From Haloferax sp. Q22 (lineage in GTDB: Archaea; Halobacteriota; Halobacteria; Halobacteriales; Haloferacaceae), in the NCBI RefSeq assembly GCF_001482285.1, contig NZ_LOEP01000014.1, positions 118,443 to 182,442 on the forward strand: DNA of 64,000 nucleotides. Reading direction: 5' to 3'. A program made the position numbers and the translations under genes. The notes under the pieces were generated by a model. The model saw only the letters and a list, made by a program, of their open reading frames with translations. It did not search any database and was not told where the DNA came from. Of this stretch, positions 7,468 to 16,968 are shown piece by piece (within the stretch, counting starts at the first letter, position 1; the number at the start of each line of letters is the position of its first letter).

Positions 7468-8931
7468 ATGGAAACGACGGCGGTTCGGTACTTGGGGCGG
7501 ACCCGCCCGACGACGGGCCGGGGGTCGGTGACGCGGACCCAGCGGTCGACGTCGGGGCCGCGGCCGACGAGGTGGGTCCTCGAAAGCGGGACCGAGTTGG
7601 AGCGAACGATCGGTCTTCGCGGCGGGTTGGCAATCGGTATCGGGACGATGGTCGGCGCGGGTATCTTCGTCTTTCCCGGCCTCGCCGCCGGGCAGGCGGG
7701 TCCCGCGGCCGCGCTCTCGTTCGCGCTCGGGGCGGTCATCGCGCTGTTGGTCGCGCTCCCGACCTCCGAGTTGGCCACGGCGATGCCGAAAAGCGGCGGC
7801 GCGTACTACTTCATCTCCCGCGGGATGGGCTCGGCGTTCGGCGCGGTCGTCGGTATCGGTCTCTGGCTGGGACTCGTCTTCGCCTCGGCGTTCTACCTCG
7901 TCGGCTTCGCACAGTACGCTATCGCCGTGCTGGCGGAGCTGGGGATGATGTCGATGATTTCCGACTCCCAACTGCTCGTGGCAGTGCTCGGCGTCAGCTT
8001 CGGGGTCGTCCTGACAGCCCTCAGTATGTTCGGGACCGAGAACGCGACGAAGCTCCAGAACGGTATCGTGAGCCTGCTCCTCGGCATCCTCCTCGTGTTC
8101 CTCGTCTACGGCTCGCTCGACACTCTCGGGTTATTCGGCCGCCAGACCGTCCCCGAGAGGTTCATGCCCTACGGGACGCTCAGCATCTTCACCACGGCGG
8201 CGCTCGTGTTCACCTCGTACCTCGGATTCGCGCAGGTGGCGACGGTCGCGGGCGAGATAACGAAGCCCGGCCGGAACCTCCCGCTTGCGATGGTCGGCTC
8301 CGTGGTCGTCGTCGGGGTGCTGTACGTCGTGACCATCCTCGTCTCGACCGGCGCGTTCGGGAGCGCCAGACTCGCCGCCTTCGGCGAGACGGCCATCGTC
8401 GAGGTCGCCCGCTCGTATCTCGGGTTCCCCGGCGCGGTCGCCATCCTCCTCGCCGGGCTTTTGGCGACGGTATCGAGCGCGAACGCCTCGATTCTCAGTT
8501 CGTCACGCGCCCTCTACGCGCTTAGCCGCGACGCGCTGGTCCCGCCGCAACTCGCGCGAATCAACCTCCGGTACGGGACGCCCCACATCGCGCTCGCGCT
8601 GGTCGGCGGACCGACGGTCGTCCTCGTCACCGTCGGCCGGACGGAGGTGCTCGCCGAGGTCGCGTCGTTCCTGCACCTCGTCACCTACGGGCTCATCTGT
8701 GTGGCGCTCGTCGCCCTCCGTCGGTCGAACCCCGCGTGGTACGACCCGTCGTTCCGCGTCCCCGGTTACCCCGTCGTCCCGGTCCTCGGGGCGCTCGCGA
8801 GTTTCAGCCTCGTCGCGTTCATGCAACCGCTCTCGCAGGCGGTGGGCGTCGTCGTCGCGCTCGCCGCGCTGGTGTGGTACTTCGCCTACGCCCGCGACGT
8901 GCGCCTGAAGGGGGTGAGCACCGATGCGTGA
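7468..8931 (+). CDS. APC-superfamily amino acid/amine permease
   Basis: About 487 residues with 12 predicted membrane helices. The APC signature in helix 1 is [20 protein letters not shown], and [20 protein letters not shown] is the typical helix 3 region. The family takes up amino acids or polyamines by symport or exchange. The start is uncertain: ATG 7468 is used here, an in-frame GTG lies at 7528 and a TTG at 7432, and the first helix starts only near base 7600. TATA-like sequence (TATATATG, AGATATATT) lies at 7408-7433. The 3' end overlaps the Usp gene by 8 bp, an arrangement common for haloarchaeal permease-Usp pairs, where the Usp protein may regulate the carrier. Confidence 0.88.
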   Translation: METTAVRYLGRTRPTTGRGSVTRTQRSTSGPRPTRWVLESGTELERTIGLRGGLAIGIGTMVGAGIFVFPGLAAGQAGPAAALSFALGAVIALLVALPTSELATAMPKSGGAYYFISRGMGSAFGAVVGIGLWLGLVFASAFYLVGFAQYAIAVLAELGMMSMISDSQLLVAVLGVSFGVVLTALSMFGTENATKLQNGIVSLLLGILLVFLVYGSLDTLGLFGRQTVPERFMPYGTLSIFTTAALVFTSYLGFAQVATVAGEITKPGRNLPLAMVGSVVVVGVLYVVTILVSTGAFGSARLAAFGETAIVEVARSYLGFPGAVAILLAGLLATVSSANASILSSSRALYALSRDALVPPQLARINLRYGTPHIALALVGGPTVVLVTVGRTEVLAEVASFLHLVTYGLICVALVALRRSNPAWYDPSFRVPGYPVVPVLGALASFSLVAFMQPLSQAVGVVVALAALVWYFAYARDVRLKGVSTDA

Positions 8932-9700
8932 CTCCCCCGACGTTCGCGTGCTCGTCCCCGTCGCGGTGCTGGAGGGGCAGGTGATTCCCGACCAACTGGT
9001 TCACCTCCTCTCGGAGACGACGGTCGTCCTGCTCGCGTACCACGAGATACCCGAGCAGACGGCCCCCGAACAGGCCAGAGAGCAGTTCGAGCCGAAGGCT
9101 CGCGAGGAACTCGACGAACTCGTCTCGGTATTCGAATCCGCCGGTGCGACCGTCGAGACGCGGCTCGTGTTCACTCACGACCTGGACCAGACGACAGAGC
9201 GCATCGCCACGGAGGCGGAGTGCGACGCGGTGTTGCTCTCGAACCCCGCTCCGACCATCGACCGCATCATCGTTCCGATAAAGGAGGCTATCAACCTCGA
9301 CACGATTACCAAAGTCGCCGCGGCCGTCGGAAAACGCGGAGACGTCGACCTCACCCTGTTCCAAGCCGTCCAGGACGACGGCGCGGTTCCGGACGGCGAA
9401 GCCCTCCTCGGCGAGGTCGCGAACGACCTGGCCGTTCTCGGCGTCAACCGCGAGCATGTCTCGCGCGTCGTCGTCGTCGCACAGAACCCGATCCAGGCGC
9501 TTATCGAGGGCGCGGATGACCACGACGTGGTCGTGATGGGCGAGGAGAAACCCACGCTCCGCGGCCGACTGTTCGGCGAGACCTCCGAGCGAGTCGCCGA
9601 GCAGACAGTCGGTCCGGTGCTGGTGGTACGGCGGCCCCTTGAGCCTGAGCCTGATGCCGACGACGCCGACGGTCCCGCTAACCCTGACGGTCCGACGTGA
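8924..9700 (+). CDS. universal stress protein (UspA family)
   Basis: A 258-residue protein. The C-terminal half ends with [20 protein letters not shown] and then GPVLVVRR, matching the Usp nucleotide-binding loop pattern G-x2-G-x9-G(S/T) in degenerate form. The N-terminal half repeats a Rossmann-like fold beginning [12 protein letters not shown], so this is probably a tandem Usp. It is cytoplasmic. The ATG lies inside the end of the permease gene (8-bp overlap), so translation is coupled and a role in controlling that permease is likely. The acidic tail from about residue 238 carries no motif. Confidence 0.8.
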   Translation: MRDSPDVRVLVPVAVLEGQVIPDQLVHLLSETTVVLLAYHEIPEQTAPEQAREQFEPKAREELDELVSVFESAGATVETRLVFTHDLDQTTERIATEAECDAVLLSNPAPTIDRIIVPIKEAINLDTITKVAAAVGKRGDVDLTLFQAVQDDGAVPDGEALLGEVANDLAVLGVNREHVSRVVVVAQNPIQALIEGADDHDVVVMGEEKPTLRGRLFGETSERVAEQTVGPVLVVRRPLEPEPDADDADGPANPDGPT

Positions 9701-10551
9701 GGCAAACTCACCTCGGACCGCGTTGGCTCCCCAATGTATTCTTGTGTATATAAAACATTTCTGTTGGTACTCCCCCGACTGCCTGAGCACAACCGTCAAA
9801 TCTGAAAATTATACAATTTTTACAATTTCTACAAATTGTAAATTGTTCGGGTGGATAGAGGCGTCTGAATCGGTTTCCACCGAACCTCAGTCGCTCTTTG
9901 ATTATCTGGCGAATCCTGACCACTCTCGAAGCTCTGTTTGATAGCTCATATTATTGCTAAACAAATACATTTCTCTGTTGGTCAGAACACCGTGCTCGGT
10001 CCGGTTCGGCCGTCCGCGCACGACAGCCAAACCGCGTCGGCGTGCGTATTTGCATTACACTCTTAATTGTGTCATGGATGTCGAGCCATCGTCCAACGGG
10101 TGGTGGCCGTCGCCCGCCCCGCCGGTGCGGCCTCTCGATTTCCACAGAAATCTTTGGAGACTTGCTTGAATGTGGCGTATCATTGAATCTTCTCACACCA
10201 ATTCCTGGTTCGTGTTCTTATATGGTCAATACGACCGGATATTCGTTTTCCTGTGTCGCTTCTTCGATGTTCCGTTCTCGCAACTTTTCGGGGCGCGTTG
10301 ACCGTCCGACGTTCGAAACCGTCACTCTCGGCCGACGGACGACATCGACGAGCCGAGTGCGGCGTTGCCGGCGGCGACGCCGAGATTCGAGGATAGAGAA
10401 GCCGTTCGGGCCGCCGCGCCGGTATCGTCGGTAGCCGCTGACCCGGCCGCGACTCGGCTGAGACGTCGGTTCTCCGTTTGTGAACCGTGCCGGGCAGTCG
10501 GCGACGGGAGGACGATACCGTCGCGGAGGCGTTGGGGGTGACGCGGCCCGA
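9701..10551. other. 850-bp stretch without a convincing gene
   Basis: No frame here has the acidic composition or third-position GC bias of its neighbours. It does hold a strong TATA-like box (TATATAAAA, 9746-9754), a 24-bp inverted repeat at 9819-9842 and an AT-rich belt up to about 10070. An unannotated RNA or a lost gene is possible. I find no tRNA or box-type RNA fold. Confidence 0.5.
9819..9842. promoter_or_regulatory. 10-bp perfect inverted repeat, probable regulator-binding site
   Basis: TTTACAATTT, a 4-nt spacer CTAC and AAATTGTAAA form a perfect palindrome. An extra half-site ACAATTT at 9813-9819 precedes it in direct orientation. A TATA-like box lies about 70 bp upstream. The pattern looks like the operator of a dimeric HTH regulator, but no adjacent gene explains it. 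Confidence 0.55.
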
Positions 10552-11367
10552 CTAACTGAACGTCGGGAAGTCGTCGTCGGACTCCTCCATGTTGACGTTG
10601 ACCTCGATGACGTTGGCGGTGTTGACGACGCTCTCGATGAGCTGTTCGTGGTACTCCGGCTGTTTCATCCGGCGGACGGGGCCGGAGACGCTGATTGAGC
10701 CGAGGACGCGCCCGTGGCGGTTCGTCACCGGCGCGCCGATGGCCTGCAGGCCCTTTATCTCCTCTTCGTCGTTGAGGGAGTAACCCCGGTCGCGAATCGT
10801 CTCCAACTCCTCGAAGAGTTCCTCGCGGGTCGTGATGGTCGCCTCGGTCTTGCCCGGCAGGCCGTACTGGTCGATAATCCACTCGACGCGCTCTTTCGGG
10901 AGGTGCGCGAGAATCGCTTTTCCCGTCGCCGAGAAGTGGAGGTAGTCGGCGCGCTGGAGTTTGTTCACCTGGTAGTCGCTCCCCACGGCCTTCTCGCCGC
11001 TCACCTTGTAGAGGTTGACGCCGAGTCCGTGCTGTTCGGTCGCCAGATGCGCGTACTCGCCGGTCTTCTCCGCGAGTTCCTCGATTTCGGGCTTGCCGAT
11101 GCGGTAGAGGATGTTCTGGTACCGGACGTACTCGCCCACGAGGAGGAACTGCAGGGACAGCCGGTAGGTGTCTTCTTCCTTCACGACGAACTTCTCGGCT
11201 CGAAGCGTGCTCAGGTAGTTGTAGACGACGCTCTTCGAGAGGTCCAGATGGTTTGCTAACTCCGTCACTCGCGCGCCGTCCAACTCCTCGAGCGCCCGAA
11301 CGACATCGAACGCACGAGACACCGTCTTCAGGGTCCGCGGCGAACCGGTCGTGTGTTCGTCTGCCAT
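10552..11367 (-). CDS. IclR-family transcriptional regulator
   Basis: A 271-residue regulator. Residues about 12-70 form the winged helix-turn-helix (TVSRAFDVVRALEELDGARV, then LDLSKSVVYNYLSTL), and residues about 85-255 the IclR effector-binding domain with FSATGKAILAHLPKE and GAPVTNRHGRVLGSISVSGP. IclR proteins usually control uptake and breakdown of small organic molecules and respond to the substrate. It is downstream of the M20 amidohydrolase on the same strand but separated by 400 bp, so it likely has its own promoter. It is the obvious candidate to control the divergent hydrolase and oligopeptide ABC genes. Confidence 0.9.
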   Translation of the reverse strand: MADEHTTGSPRTLKTVSRAFDVVRALEELDGARVTELANHLDLSKSVVYNYLSTLRAEKFVVKEEDTYRLSLQFLLVGEYVRYQNILYRIGKPEIEELAEKTGEYAHLATEQHGLGVNLYKVSGEKAVGSDYQVNKLQRADYLHFSATGKAILAHLPKERVEWIIDQYGLPGKTEATITTREELFEELETIRDRGYSLNDEEEIKGLQAIGAPVTNRHGRVLGSISVSGPVRRMKQPEYHEQLIESVVNTANVIEVNVNMEESDDDFPTFS

Positions 11368-11768
11368 AGTCCAGTTCGAAGCCCCGATGCCATATGTGTT
11401 TGTATTTGACGAACGATCACTTCTGTACGAGCGCGAACTTCGCAGATATTGCCTAGAAGTGGCGTAATTCGGAGGGTTCTAACTACGCATACTATCTATA
11501 CAGGCGCTGAAACAGTTAAAAACGACTACTTAGGTCTCGTGTTCTCATTGTACAAACATCGCGGTATTTTGAGCAGGTCACCTCGCGTCGAATCGCGAGT
11601 AAAGACGGGCGTCGATGGCTCTAACGAGTGATTCCTACTTCGCCTTGGCGGGCGTTTCGACGACGCAGTCGTCGCGGAGTAACGGGTGGCAGTCGATTTG
11701 AACTAACCGATAGCGCGGGTCCGCGAAGGGCGGAACCGAGAACAGCAGTCGTCGAGCGGGCGGTCTCG
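11368..11768. other. intergenic region between IclR and M20 genes
   Basis: About 400 bp without a supported gene. An AT-rich segment at 11385-11410 should contain the IclR gene promoter. The part near 11465-11560 is also AT-rich (ACTATCTATACAGG) and could hold a second start site. Confidence 0.45.
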
Positions 11769-13016
11769 TCACTCGGTCGCGAGGTCGGCGAGCGCGCCGG
11801 CGAGCACGCGGGTCGCGTCGGCGCAGTCCTCCCAGTCGGTCCACTCGCGGGGGTTGTGCGAGATGCCGTCGCGGGAGGGGGCAAAGAGCAGCGCGGCGTC
11901 GGTGACGGCCGCGACGTGCATGGTGTCGTGACCGGCCCCGGAGTGGAGGTCGAGGGTTTCGAGGTCGGCGTCGATCCCGGCGTCGTGGAGCGCGGCGCGG
12001 CAGCGCTCACTCATCTCGACGGGCTTGCGGTCCCACGGGTGCGAGAGCGCGGCCTCGACCGGGCGCTCGGCCTCGATGCGGTCGAGGCTCGCCTCTGCCT
12101 CGTCGATGACGTACTCGATGGAGTCGTACGCCACGTCGCGGATGTCGACGGTCAGGTCCACTTTCCCGGCGATAACGTTGGGCGCGTTCGGCGAGACTTC
12201 GAGTTTGCCGACGGTCCCGACTGCGGTCTCGGAGACCTCGTTTCGTTCGTTCGTCGCGCGCTCCACGTCGAGGACGAACTCGCTGGCGGCGGCGAGCGCG
12301 TCCGACCGGTCGTCCATGAGCGTCGACCCGGCGTGGTCGGCCTCGCCCGTGATTTCGACGGCACAGCGCGAGAGGCCGACGATGCTCGTGACGACGCCGG
12401 CGGGGACCGCCGCGTCTTCGAGGCGTTCGGACTGCTCGATGTGAAGTTCTATCCACGCGTCCCAGTCGGCGGCGTCGACGCGCCCTTCGCCCCGGTAGCC
12501 GATGTCAGCGAGGGCGTCGCCGAGCGGAATCCCGTCGGCGTCCTCGATGTCGAGGGCCTCTTCGACGCCCAACTCGCCGACGGCGACCGCCGACCCGATG
12601 AGGCCGCCGCCGAACCGCTGGCCTTCCTCCTCGGTGAAGTTGACGACCTCGACGGGTCGGACGGGTTCGATTCCGGCGTCCTGCATCGCGCGGACGCTCT
12701 CCAACCCCGCGTAGACGCCGAGCGGACCGTCGAAAATGCCGCCCTCGGGGACCGAATCGAGGTGACTTCCCGTGGCGACGGGTGCCGCGTCGGGGTCCGC
12801 GCTCTCTGGCTCCCACCGACCGACGATGTTGCCGACTTCGTCGATGGTGATGGAGAGACCGGCGTCCCGGAGGCGCTCGCAGAAGAACTCTCTCGCCCGC
12901 CGGTCCGCCTCGCTGCCGCTCAGGACCGTCCGCCCCCGTCCCTCGTCCGTCGGGACGGCCCCGAACTCCGCGTTCGACTCGATGTCGCTGCGGAGTCGCT
13001 GCTGATTGACTCGCAT
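11769..13016 (-). CDS. M20-family amidohydrolase (N-carbamoyl amino acid hydrolase/allantoate amidohydrolase type)
   Basis: A 415-residue metalloenzyme. The start MRVNQQRLRSDI is the family's normal N-terminus; the frame runs further upstream but that text is meaningless. Metal ligands are visible: His85 in GSHLDSVPEGG, Asp96 in IFDGPLG, Glu131 in NFTEEEGQRF, His192 in ELHIEQS and a late histidine in HSGAGHDTMH. This two-metal M20 group hydrolyses carbamoyl or amide bonds of ureido acids or blocked amino acids, releasing ammonia. It is divergent from the oligopeptide ABC operon across a 400-bp promoter region, so that transporter probably imports its substrate or the peptides that yield it. 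Confidence 0.9.
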   Translation of the reverse strand: MRVNQQRLRSDIESNAEFGAVPTDEGRGRTVLSGSEADRRAREFFCERLRDAGLSITIDEVGNIVGRWEPESADPDAAPVATGSHLDSVPEGGIFDGPLGVYAGLESVRAMQDAGIEPVRPVEVVNFTEEEGQRFGGGLIGSAVAVGELGVEEALDIEDADGIPLGDALADIGYRGEGRVDAADWDAWIELHIEQSERLEDAAVPAGVVTSIVGLSRCAVEITGEADHAGSTLMDDRSDALAAASEFVLDVERATNERNEVSETAVGTVGKLEVSPNAPNVIAGKVDLTVDIRDVAYDSIEYVIDEAEASLDRIEAERPVEAALSHPWDRKPVEMSERCRAALHDAGIDADLETLDLHSGAGHDTMHVAAVTDAALLFAPSRDGISHNPREWTDWEDCADATRVLAGALADLATE

Positions 13017-13420
13017 GGTTCCCGGATTCGTGACTAACCCTATTTTACTGTTTGGAATTGAGTCACATGCGTGACAGTACCGGGCGGCCGCGAACTCCCC
13101 GAAATCAGCAGGCATGATGCGCTGGATGTGGGTTCTGCGACTCTGCCCACCACCATGTCGTTCGAGGACGCGCGTCGGCGACGGTTCGGTCGCCCACGAG
13201 TGACCTGCGGGACGCCGATGTGGGCCGTCGTTTGCGACGAGGTGGGTTGACATTTGTGGAGCAATCCCGGATAGAGACGAGACGAAATTGGTCATTCTAC
13301 AGTTTACTCGCGTTCGGCGCTCGAAGTGGTATCTGTTATTACATCTCTCTCGTCGCGATATGGTGATTGTACCCACACAACCACAATTTTTATCACACAG
13401 TAGCGGATTTGAGCGACTGT
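13017..13420. promoter_or_regulatory. divergent promoter region of the M20 and oligopeptide ABC genes
   Basis: About 400 bp with no gene. A TATA-like box TTTTTATC at 13387-13394 lies 27-34 bp before the ATG of the substrate-binding protein, which fits a leaderless transcript. The IclR-family protein encoded nearby is the likely regulator, but I cannot identify its exact site. Confidence 0.55.
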
Positions 13421-15094
13421 ATGCAAGAGAATGGCAAGGGGAGCGACTCCTCCGACAGCACCGGCGACGGCACGCGTCGCAGTCGGTTCGACCGCCGTAC
13501 CTTCCTCGGGGCGGCGGCGACGACCGGCGCGGTGGCGCTCGCCGGATGTACGGGCGGCGGTTCGGACGACGGCACGACCGAAGACTCGGGTTCCACGGAC
13601 GAGGGCGGCGACACCGAAAACACCGACACGACCGCCGCGAGCGGCGGGAAGCAGGGCGGCACGCTCCAGTGGGGCGGCGCGGTGCCGGTGCAGGGGCTCG
13701 ACCCACACATCGACACTTCGGCGGCCTCGAAGCGCGTTCTGGAGAACATCTACGAGGAAGTCGTCGCGCTGCAGGACGACTACTCTATCCAGCCGCACCT
13801 CGCGGAGTCGATGGAGCAGTCCGACGACAACACGCTCCTGACGTTCAACCTCCGGCAGGGCGTCACCTTCCACAACGGCAAGGAGATGACCTCCGAGGAC
13901 GTGCTGGCGAGCTACGAGCGCGTCCAGAACGGCGACTACCTCGCCACCGGCTTCTTCGACTACGTCGAGGAGCTTCGCGCTCCCGACGACTACACCTTCG
14001 AAGTCCAACTCACCGAACCCTTCGCGCCGTTCCTCGCGAAGATGGCGACGGCGGAGCTGTCGGTCATGCCCGCCGAGAACGCCGAGAAGGACATGGTCGA
14101 AGAACCCATCGGGACCGGCCCGTACGTGTTCGAGAGCCGCGAAATCGAGACCTCGTTCACGATGTCGCGGAACGAGGACTACTGGGGCGCGTCCGACGAG
14201 GACGGCCCGTTCATCGACACCATCGTCAAGAGCGAGGTTCCGGACCCGAGCGTCCGCCTCCAGTCGTTCCTCGCCGGCGAGTACGACTTCATCAACGGTA
14301 TCGCGCCGAAGGACGTCTCCCGCGTCGAGCAGGCCCCCGACGTTCGATTCGAGAAGCAGTTCCCGAAATCGCTCGTCTACCTCGGCTTGAACTGCGACGT
14401 GGCTCCGTTCGACAACAAGGACGCCCGCCTCGCGCTCGACTACACCATCGACAAGGAGAAGGTCGCCGAGGCGGCCCTCTACGGCACCGGTCAGACCACC
14501 GCGTCCCCGGCGACGCCCGGCAGTCCGTGGGTCAACCCGGACATCGAACCGCGCCCACGTGACCTCGACAAGGCACAGGAACACCTCGACGCCGCCGGCA
14601 TGTCCGACGGCTTCACGGCGACGTTCAAGATTCCGCAGTCCTACCCGACGCAGGTGCAGGCCGCGGAGGTCATCGCCGCCGACGCCGCCGAGGTCGGAAT
14701 TAACCTCGAAATCCAGCAGATCACGTGGAGTACGTGGCTCTCCGACGTCTACTCCAACCGCGACTTCCAGGCGACGACGAGTTCCTACCTCGCGCTCTGG
14801 TACCCCGACGTGTCGTTCTACAAGTTCCTGCACCCCAATGGGGCGTTCTTCTTCACCAACTGGGTGAACGAGGACTACAACGCGCTCGTCGAGGAGGCGC
14901 GCACCATCTACGACGAACAGGAGCGCGCCGACCTCTACCACCAGGCGACGGAGATTCTCCACGAGGAGCGCGCCGGCCACCTCTTCCTGTGGTGGCAGCC
15001 GAGTCTCTACGGGGCCGCCTCGCAGTACAAAGGCGACATCGGCGCACCCGACGGGTCGACGCTGCAGTTCGGCGACAACTGGCTCGACCGCTAA
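13421..15094 (+). CDS. oligopeptide/dipeptide ABC substrate-binding lipoprotein (family 5)
   Basis: A 557-residue lipoprotein. RRTFLGAAATTGAVALAGC combines a Tat motif with a lipobox cysteine. An acidic Gly/Thr linker follows and then a full family 5 solute-binding fold: GGTLQWGGAVPVQGLDPHID, the LRQGVTFHNGKEMTSEDVL signature, and DARLALDYTIDKEKVAEAAL. It captures peptides or related compounds outside the cell for the permeases that follow. ATG 13421 is chosen because it directly precedes the leader. The upstream in-frame codons are not leader-like. Confidence 0.93.
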   Translation: MQENGKGSDSSDSTGDGTRRSRFDRRTFLGAAATTGAVALAGCTGGGSDDGTTEDSGSTDEGGDTENTDTTAASGGKQGGTLQWGGAVPVQGLDPHIDTSAASKRVLENIYEEVVALQDDYSIQPHLAESMEQSDDNTLLTFNLRQGVTFHNGKEMTSEDVLASYERVQNGDYLATGFFDYVEELRAPDDYTFEVQLTEPFAPFLAKMATAELSVMPAENAEKDMVEEPIGTGPYVFESREIETSFTMSRNEDYWGASDEDGPFIDTIVKSEVPDPSVRLQSFLAGEYDFINGIAPKDVSRVEQAPDVRFEKQFPKSLVYLGLNCDVAPFDNKDARLALDYTIDKEKVAEAALYGTGQTTASPATPGSPWVNPDIEPRPRDLDKAQEHLDAAGMSDGFTATFKIPQSYPTQVQAAEVIAADAAEVGINLEIQQITWSTWLSDVYSNRDFQATTSSYLALWYPDVSFYKFLHPNGAFFFTNWVNEDYNALVEEARTIYDEQERADLYHQATEILHEERAGHLFLWWQPSLYGAASQYKGDIGAPDGSTLQFGDNWLDR

Positions 15095-15109
15095 CAGAGA
15101 TTCCACACA

Positions 15110-16069
15110 ATGTCGATGTACAACTACGTCTTTCGGCGCGTCGGGTTCATGGCGGTGACGCTGTTCTTCGTCACGCTCATCGCCTTCGCCGTCACCAACA
15201 TCCTGCCCGGTGACGTGGCCCTGCTCATCTTGGGCCCCAACGCGACCGAACAATCGCTCGAAGCGCTCCAAACCCAACTGGGACTCAACCGCCCGCTGTA
15301 CGTACAGTACATCGACTGGGTCGTCGGGCTCCTTCAGGGGAACATGGGCGAATCGCTCCGGTTCGGTGAACCCGTGGCGCAGCTCATCGCCGAGCGCCTG
15401 CCCCGGTCGATGATGCTCGCGGTCGCCGCGACGCTCGTCGCCGTCGTGTTGTCGGTCCCGCTCGGCGTCTACGCCGCCGTCAACCAGAACGAAGCGCCCG
15501 ACGTGAGCGCCTCGATGTTCGCCTTCGTCGGCATCTCGATGCCGATTTTCCTGTGGGGATTGGTGTTCATCCTGGTGTTCGCCGTCTGGCTGAACCTCTT
15601 TCCGACCGGGGGGTACGTCTCCCCGAGCGAGGACCTCGTCGGGTCGCTCACGCGACTCGTCCTCCCCGCGGGGGCGATGGGCTTCGCGCTCACCGCCTAC
15701 ATCATGCGGATGACCCGGTCGTCGATGCTGGAGGTGCTCAGCGAGGAGTACATCAATCTCGCGCGTGCGAAGGGGATGAGCCAACGGGTCATCGTCCTCA
15801 GACACGCGCTCAAGAACGCAATCATCCCCGTCATCACGGTCATCGCGTTCCAGTTCAGCTACGCGTTCGGCGGGGTCGTCGTGCTCGAAGAGGTGTTCTT
15901 CTGGCCCGGCATCGGTCGGCTGACGCTGACCGCGATTCAGAGCCGCGACATCCCCCTGATTCAGGGGTGCATCCTCGTGGTCGCACTCATCTACATGTTC
16001 TCGAACTTCGCCGCAGACCTGCTGTACGCGTACTTCGACCCGCGCATCCGCTACGGGGGTGACGACTGA
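15110..16069 (+). CDS. oligopeptide ABC permease, DppB type
   Basis: A 319-residue inner membrane permease. The helix 1 segment (YVFRRVGFMAVTLFFVTLIA) is followed by the usual long external loop with GLNRPLYVQYIDWVVGLLQG and six helices in all. The cytoplasmic EAA-like coupling loop is YINLARAKGMSQRVIVLRHA, ending in the conserved ALKNAIIPVITV. It pairs with the DppC-type permease to make the channel. It starts 15 bp after the substrate-binding protein and its stop shares one base with the next start, so the genes form one operon. Confidence 0.94.
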   Translation: MSMYNYVFRRVGFMAVTLFFVTLIAFAVTNILPGDVALLILGPNATEQSLEALQTQLGLNRPLYVQYIDWVVGLLQGNMGESLRFGEPVAQLIAERLPRSMMLAVAATLVAVVLSVPLGVYAAVNQNEAPDVSASMFAFVGISMPIFLWGLVFILVFAVWLNLFPTGGYVSPSEDLVGSLTRLVLPAGAMGFALTAYIMRMTRSSMLEVLSEEYINLARAKGMSQRVIVLRHALKNAIIPVITVIAFQFSYAFGGVVVLEEVFFWPGIGRLTLTAIQSRDIPLIQGCILVVALIYMFSNFAADLLYAYFDPRIRYGGDD

Positions 16070-16968
16070 TGGCGACCGAACAAGAGACCGAACGCGGTCG
16101 GTTCACCATCACGCAGTCACAGCGCGACCGTATCGCCCGGTTCGTCCGGAAGTTCCGGAGCAACACGAAGGCGATGCTGGGCTTCTCCATCGTGGTGCTG
16201 CTCGTGCTCGTCGCCATCTTCGCGCCGATTATCGCGCCGTATCCCATCGACGCGACGAACATCGAAGACCGCTCGCAGGCCCCGTCGGTCGAACACCCGT
16301 TCGGCACCGACGACCTCGGCCGCGACATCTTCAGCCGCGTCGTCATGGGGAGTCGTATCTCGCTGTACGTCGGCTTCGGCGCTATCTCCGGCGCGCTCGC
16401 GGTCGGAGCGGTCGTCGGCGTCGTCGCCGGTTACGCCGGCGGGTTAACCGACGAGATACTGATGCGCGTCATGGACGCCGCGATGGCGTTCCCACCGGTG
16501 TTGCTCGCGCTCACCCTGCTCGTCGTCCTCGGCCCGGAGTTGAGTAACGTCGTCATCGCCTTGGCGTTCGTCTACACGCCGTACATCGCCCGCGTCTCGC
16601 GGAGCGCGGCGTTAGCCGAGCGCAACGAGGCGTACGTCGAGGCCGCCGTCGCCCGCGGCGAGAGCGACTCGCGCATCGTCTTCAGCGAGGTGTTCCCGAA
16701 CTGCATGGCTCCCATGCTGGTGCAGGGATCGCTGAACGTCTCGTTCGCCATCCTCGCGGAGGCGAGCCTGTCGTTCCTCGGCCTCGGTGCACAGCCGCCG
16801 CGGCCCTCGTGGGGGCTGATGATTAACACCGGTCGCGGCTTCATGGAGACCGCGCCGTGGATGTTGCTGTTCCCCGCGCTGGCTATCGGCATCGCCGTCG
16901 TCGGATTCAACATGCTCGGCGACGGACTGCGTGACGTGCTCGACCCCAAAGTGGAGGCGATAGAATGA
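16069..16968 (+). CDS. oligopeptide ABC permease, DppC type
   Basis: A 299-residue permease. The N-terminal cytoplasmic segment (RFVRKFRSNTKAMLGF) is typical of DppC/OppC, followed by HPFGTDDLGRDIFSRVVMGS, the family signature after helix 1. The coupling loop reads YVEAAVARGESDSRIVFSEV. It forms the heterodimeric channel with the preceding permease. The start overlaps the upstream stop by one base, and the end overlaps the ATPase start by four bases (ATGA). Confidence 0.94.
   Translation: MATEQETERGRFTITQSQRDRIARFVRKFRSNTKAMLGFSIVVLLVLVAIFAPIIAPYPIDATNIEDRSQAPSVEHPFGTDDLGRDIFSRVVMGSRISLYVGFGAISGALAVGAVVGVVAGYAGGLTDEILMRVMDAAMAFPPVLLALTLLVVLGPELSNVVIALAFVYTPYIARVSRSAALAERNEAYVEAAVARGESDSRIVFSEVFPNCMAPMLVQGSLNVSFAILAEASLSFLGLGAQPPRPSWGLMINTGRGFMETAPWMLLFPALAIGIAVVGFNMLGDGLRDVLDPKVEAIE

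Noticed and set aside
10042..10434. 130-codon plus-strand frame in the geneless stretch after the Usp gene
   Set aside because: The composition is Arg/Pro/Ser-rich, there is no domain, and the codon pattern does not match neighbouring genes.
13017..13706. Upstream extension of the M20 hydrolase frame (minus strand) by about 230 codons
   Set aside because: The extra text is arginine- and proline-rich, unlike haloarchaeal protein, and runs through the divergent promoter region. The normal family N-terminus starts at 13016.
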